Of a stretch of DNA of 42,446 nucleotides, positions 41,441 through 42,446 are shown piece after piece. Where the stretch lies: assembly GCF_014903745.1 (NCBI RefSeq), contig NZ_JACVXA010000045.1, positions 1-42,446 on the forward strand. The letters run 5' to 3'. Each line of letters starts with the position of its first letter. Position 1 is the first letter of the stretch. A program made the position numbers and the translations under genes. The notes beneath the pieces were generated by a model. That model ran no database searches and was not told where the DNA came from. It worked only from the letters and a program-made list of their open reading frames with translations. This DNA comes from Mangrovicoccus algicola. Lineage in GTDB: Bacteria; Pseudomonadota; Alphaproteobacteria; Rhodobacterales; Rhodobacteraceae.

Positions 41441-41743
41441 TCAGGCCCGGCTCTCCTGCTTGCCATGGACGTAGTTGGACGGACCCTTCGCGCGGAAGGC
41501 TTCGCGGAAATGCACGGGCTCGGGCCCGTCGGGACCGGGGCGGGCATCGGCCAGATAGACGCCGACGACCTTGTTCTGCTGACCGCTGGCGAAAAGCAGC
41601 CGGATCTCGGCATGAGCCTCGTCCTCGATCAGCTCCGCCTCGTGGTGGTGGCGCGACCACTGATCGGTCTCGGTCAGGTAGATCACGTCGCCCTCGAGCA
41701 GATCGTTGGCGGTCACGACCTTGGGGGTGAATGCGCGGGCCAT
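41441..41743 (-). CDS. DUF2849 protein, first gene of the cys operon (100 aa)
   Basis: A small alphaproteobacterial protein of the DUF2849 family, regularly found directly upstream of sulfite reductase; function unknown. Conserved parts: VVTANDLLEGDVIYLT, WSRHHHEAELIED and NKVVGVYLADARPGPDGPEPVHFREAFR (given in part). ATG at 41743 follows AAGGA. In related genomes a siroheme synthase gene (cysG) often precedes it; here the next gene upstream is the regulator, so cysG must lie elsewhere. Confidence 0.9.
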   Translation of the reverse strand: MARAFTPKVVTANDLLEGDVIYLTETDQWSRHHHEAELIEDEAHAEIRLLFASGQQNKVVGVYLADARPGPDGPEPVHFREAFRAKGPSNYVHGKQESRA

Positions 41744-41882
41744 GGGGTCGTCCTTCGTTTCGGGTTGGGATGAATATAGAACAACATCCCTCAATGCCGC
41801 TAGGTTCCACGGGAAATAAGAACTTTGTTCGCATCTCGGAAGCGTGATAGAACGATCTTGCGGATTTCGAAGGAGAGAGGCC
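41744..41882. promoter_or_regulatory. Divergent cys/Lrp control region with phased GAAC repeats
   Basis: This AT-richer gap holds three copies of ATA(A)GAAC with GAAC at 41779, 41820 and 41850, i.e. spaced 41 and 30 bases, close to whole helical turns. The middle one forms the inverted repeat GAAC-TTT-GTTC (41820-41830). For the regulator gene, -35 TTGTTC (41825-41830), 17 bases and -10 TAGAAC (41848-41853) fit well, so the repeat overlaps its own -35. For the cys operon only a weak -10 (TATATT, minus strand, about 41774-41779) is visible, as expected for an activator-dependent promoter. Confidence 0.6.
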
Positions 41883-42362
41883 ATGGCTGTTCAGCTCGAC
41901 GCCGTTGATCGCAGAATTCTGGACGCGCTGCAACGCGATGCTTCGCAGTCGCTGGACGAGATCGCGCGCCGGGTCGGGGCGTCGAAGACGCCGGTCTGGA
42001 ACCGGATCCGCAAGCTGCGCGAGGCGGGGGTGATCCGCGCCGATACCGTCGTGCTGGATCCCGAGGCGCTTGGGCTGGAGGCCTGTTTCTTCGTGCTGAT
42101 CCGCACCTCCGAACACGAGGCGGCGTGGCAGCAGAAATTCCTCAGGACGCTGCGCGAACGGCCCGAGGTGCTGGAGGCGCACCGGCTGGCCGGGGATATC
42201 GACTATATCCTCAAGGTGCGCGTCGCCAATGCCCGCGCCTATGACGATTTCTACCAGGCGCTGATCCAGGAGGTCCGGATCTTCAACGTCACGGCGCTTC
42301 TGAGCATGGAAGAGATCAAGGCCACCACGGCGCTGCCGATCCCGCGGCTCGACGAGGACTGA
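41883..42362 (+). CDS. Lrp/AsnC-type regulator, probable cys operon regulator (159 aa)
   Basis: A feast/famine regulator. HTH: DRRILDALQRDASQSLDEIA, then RVGASKTPVWNRIRKLREAG (residues ~9-50). The C-terminal RAM domain follows (HRLAGDIDYILKVRVANARAYDDFY, given in part), which binds an amino acid or related effector and drives octamer assembly. ATG at 41883 follows AAGGAGAGAGG; a longer GTG start at 41844 would overlap the promoter and is not favoured. Divergence from the cys operon and the phased GAAC sites suggest control by a sulfur-related effector such as cysteine or an O-acetylserine-like precursor (inference). Confidence 0.9.
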   Translation: MAVQLDAVDRRILDALQRDASQSLDEIARRVGASKTPVWNRIRKLREAGVIRADTVVLDPEALGLEACFFVLIRTSEHEAAWQQKFLRTLRERPEVLEAHRLAGDIDYILKVRVANARAYDDFYQALIQEVRIFNVTALLSMEEIKATTALPIPRLDED

Positions 42363-42388
42363 GCCGCCGCCGCGGCGGCCTCGGCCGG

Positions 42389-42446
42389 TCACGCGGCCGG
42401 TGAGGGCAGGGGCGCGTCCTCGGCAGGCCCGGCGCGCCCCGGCCGG
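42389..42446 (-). CDS. Possible 3' end of a minus-strand gene
   Basis: A frame open to the window edge reads ...RPGRAGPAEDAPLPSPAA and stops at 42389-42391, 26 bases after the regulator's stop on the other strand. The Pro/Ala-rich composition suits a disordered C-terminal tail. It is too short to identify and could be chance. Confidence 0.35.
   Translation of the reverse strand, partial: RPGRAGPAEDAPLPSPAA

Overview
The window is very GC-rich (about 70%) and densely packed, with short intergenic gaps, ATGA start/stop overlaps and extended GC third positions. The gene content points to an alphaproteobacterium of the order Rhodobacterales (Paracoccaceae-like). This rests on the DUF2849-cysI-cysH-DUF934-fpr sulfur operon with a divergent Lrp-type regulator, the DUF2794 protein, the short-form psd-pssA pair, and an fpr close to that of Rhodobacter capsulatus. 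The family assignments come from reading the proteins by eye; no database search was run. I see no rRNA, tRNA, CRISPR array, transposase, integrase or prophage gene. The region reads as ordinary chromosome with some accessory stress functions.

Layout. 1-2.5 kb: the end of a SPOR-domain protein, a peptidase-like protein that has lost its M48 zinc motif, and a FUSC-type membrane protein. 2.8-8.3 kb: a six-gene operon of overlapping genes (GST, thiolase, NTF2-like protein, GFA-family protein, cupin, FadB-type multifunctional enzyme) for fatty acyl-CoA beta-oxidation. 8.3-10.7 kb: a tandem UspA protein coupled to a SulP anion transporter. 10.9-16.5 kb: Mrp/ApbC Fe-S carrier, zinc-type CDF exporter, NAD(P)-binding protein, capsule-type glycan protein, luciferase-like monooxygenase and glyoxalase I. 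16.7-17.8 kb: asd with a strong terminator. 18.1-20.9 kb: two coupled secreted esterases and a beta-carbonic anhydrase. 21.1-25.7 kb: a small unknown protein, M17 leucyl aminopeptidase, a cytosolic NlpC/P60 peptidase, DUF2794, psd and pssA. 25.7-30.3 kb: a six-TM chemoreceptor with a coupled small membrane protein, and a large MscS-family channel.

30.5-36.7 kb is the most unusual part. It is a membrane-stress-type locus with a TelA (toxic anion resistance) protein, an XpaC-like membrane protein, a DUF2927 lipoprotein, an SPFH protein with a C-terminal GYF domain, a zinc-ribbon membrane protein and a small lipoprotein. A previously uncallable 22-residue membrane micropeptide sits at its head and is coupled to xpaC by a TGATG overlap. 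36.9-37.5 kb: infC, which appears to start at a non-canonical ATA codon, with its own promoter and terminator. 37.6-42.4 kb: the assimilatory sulfate/sulfite reduction operon (DUF2849, cysI, cysH, DUF934, fpr) and its divergent Lrp/AsnC-type regulator, with GAAC repeats spaced at whole helical turns between them.
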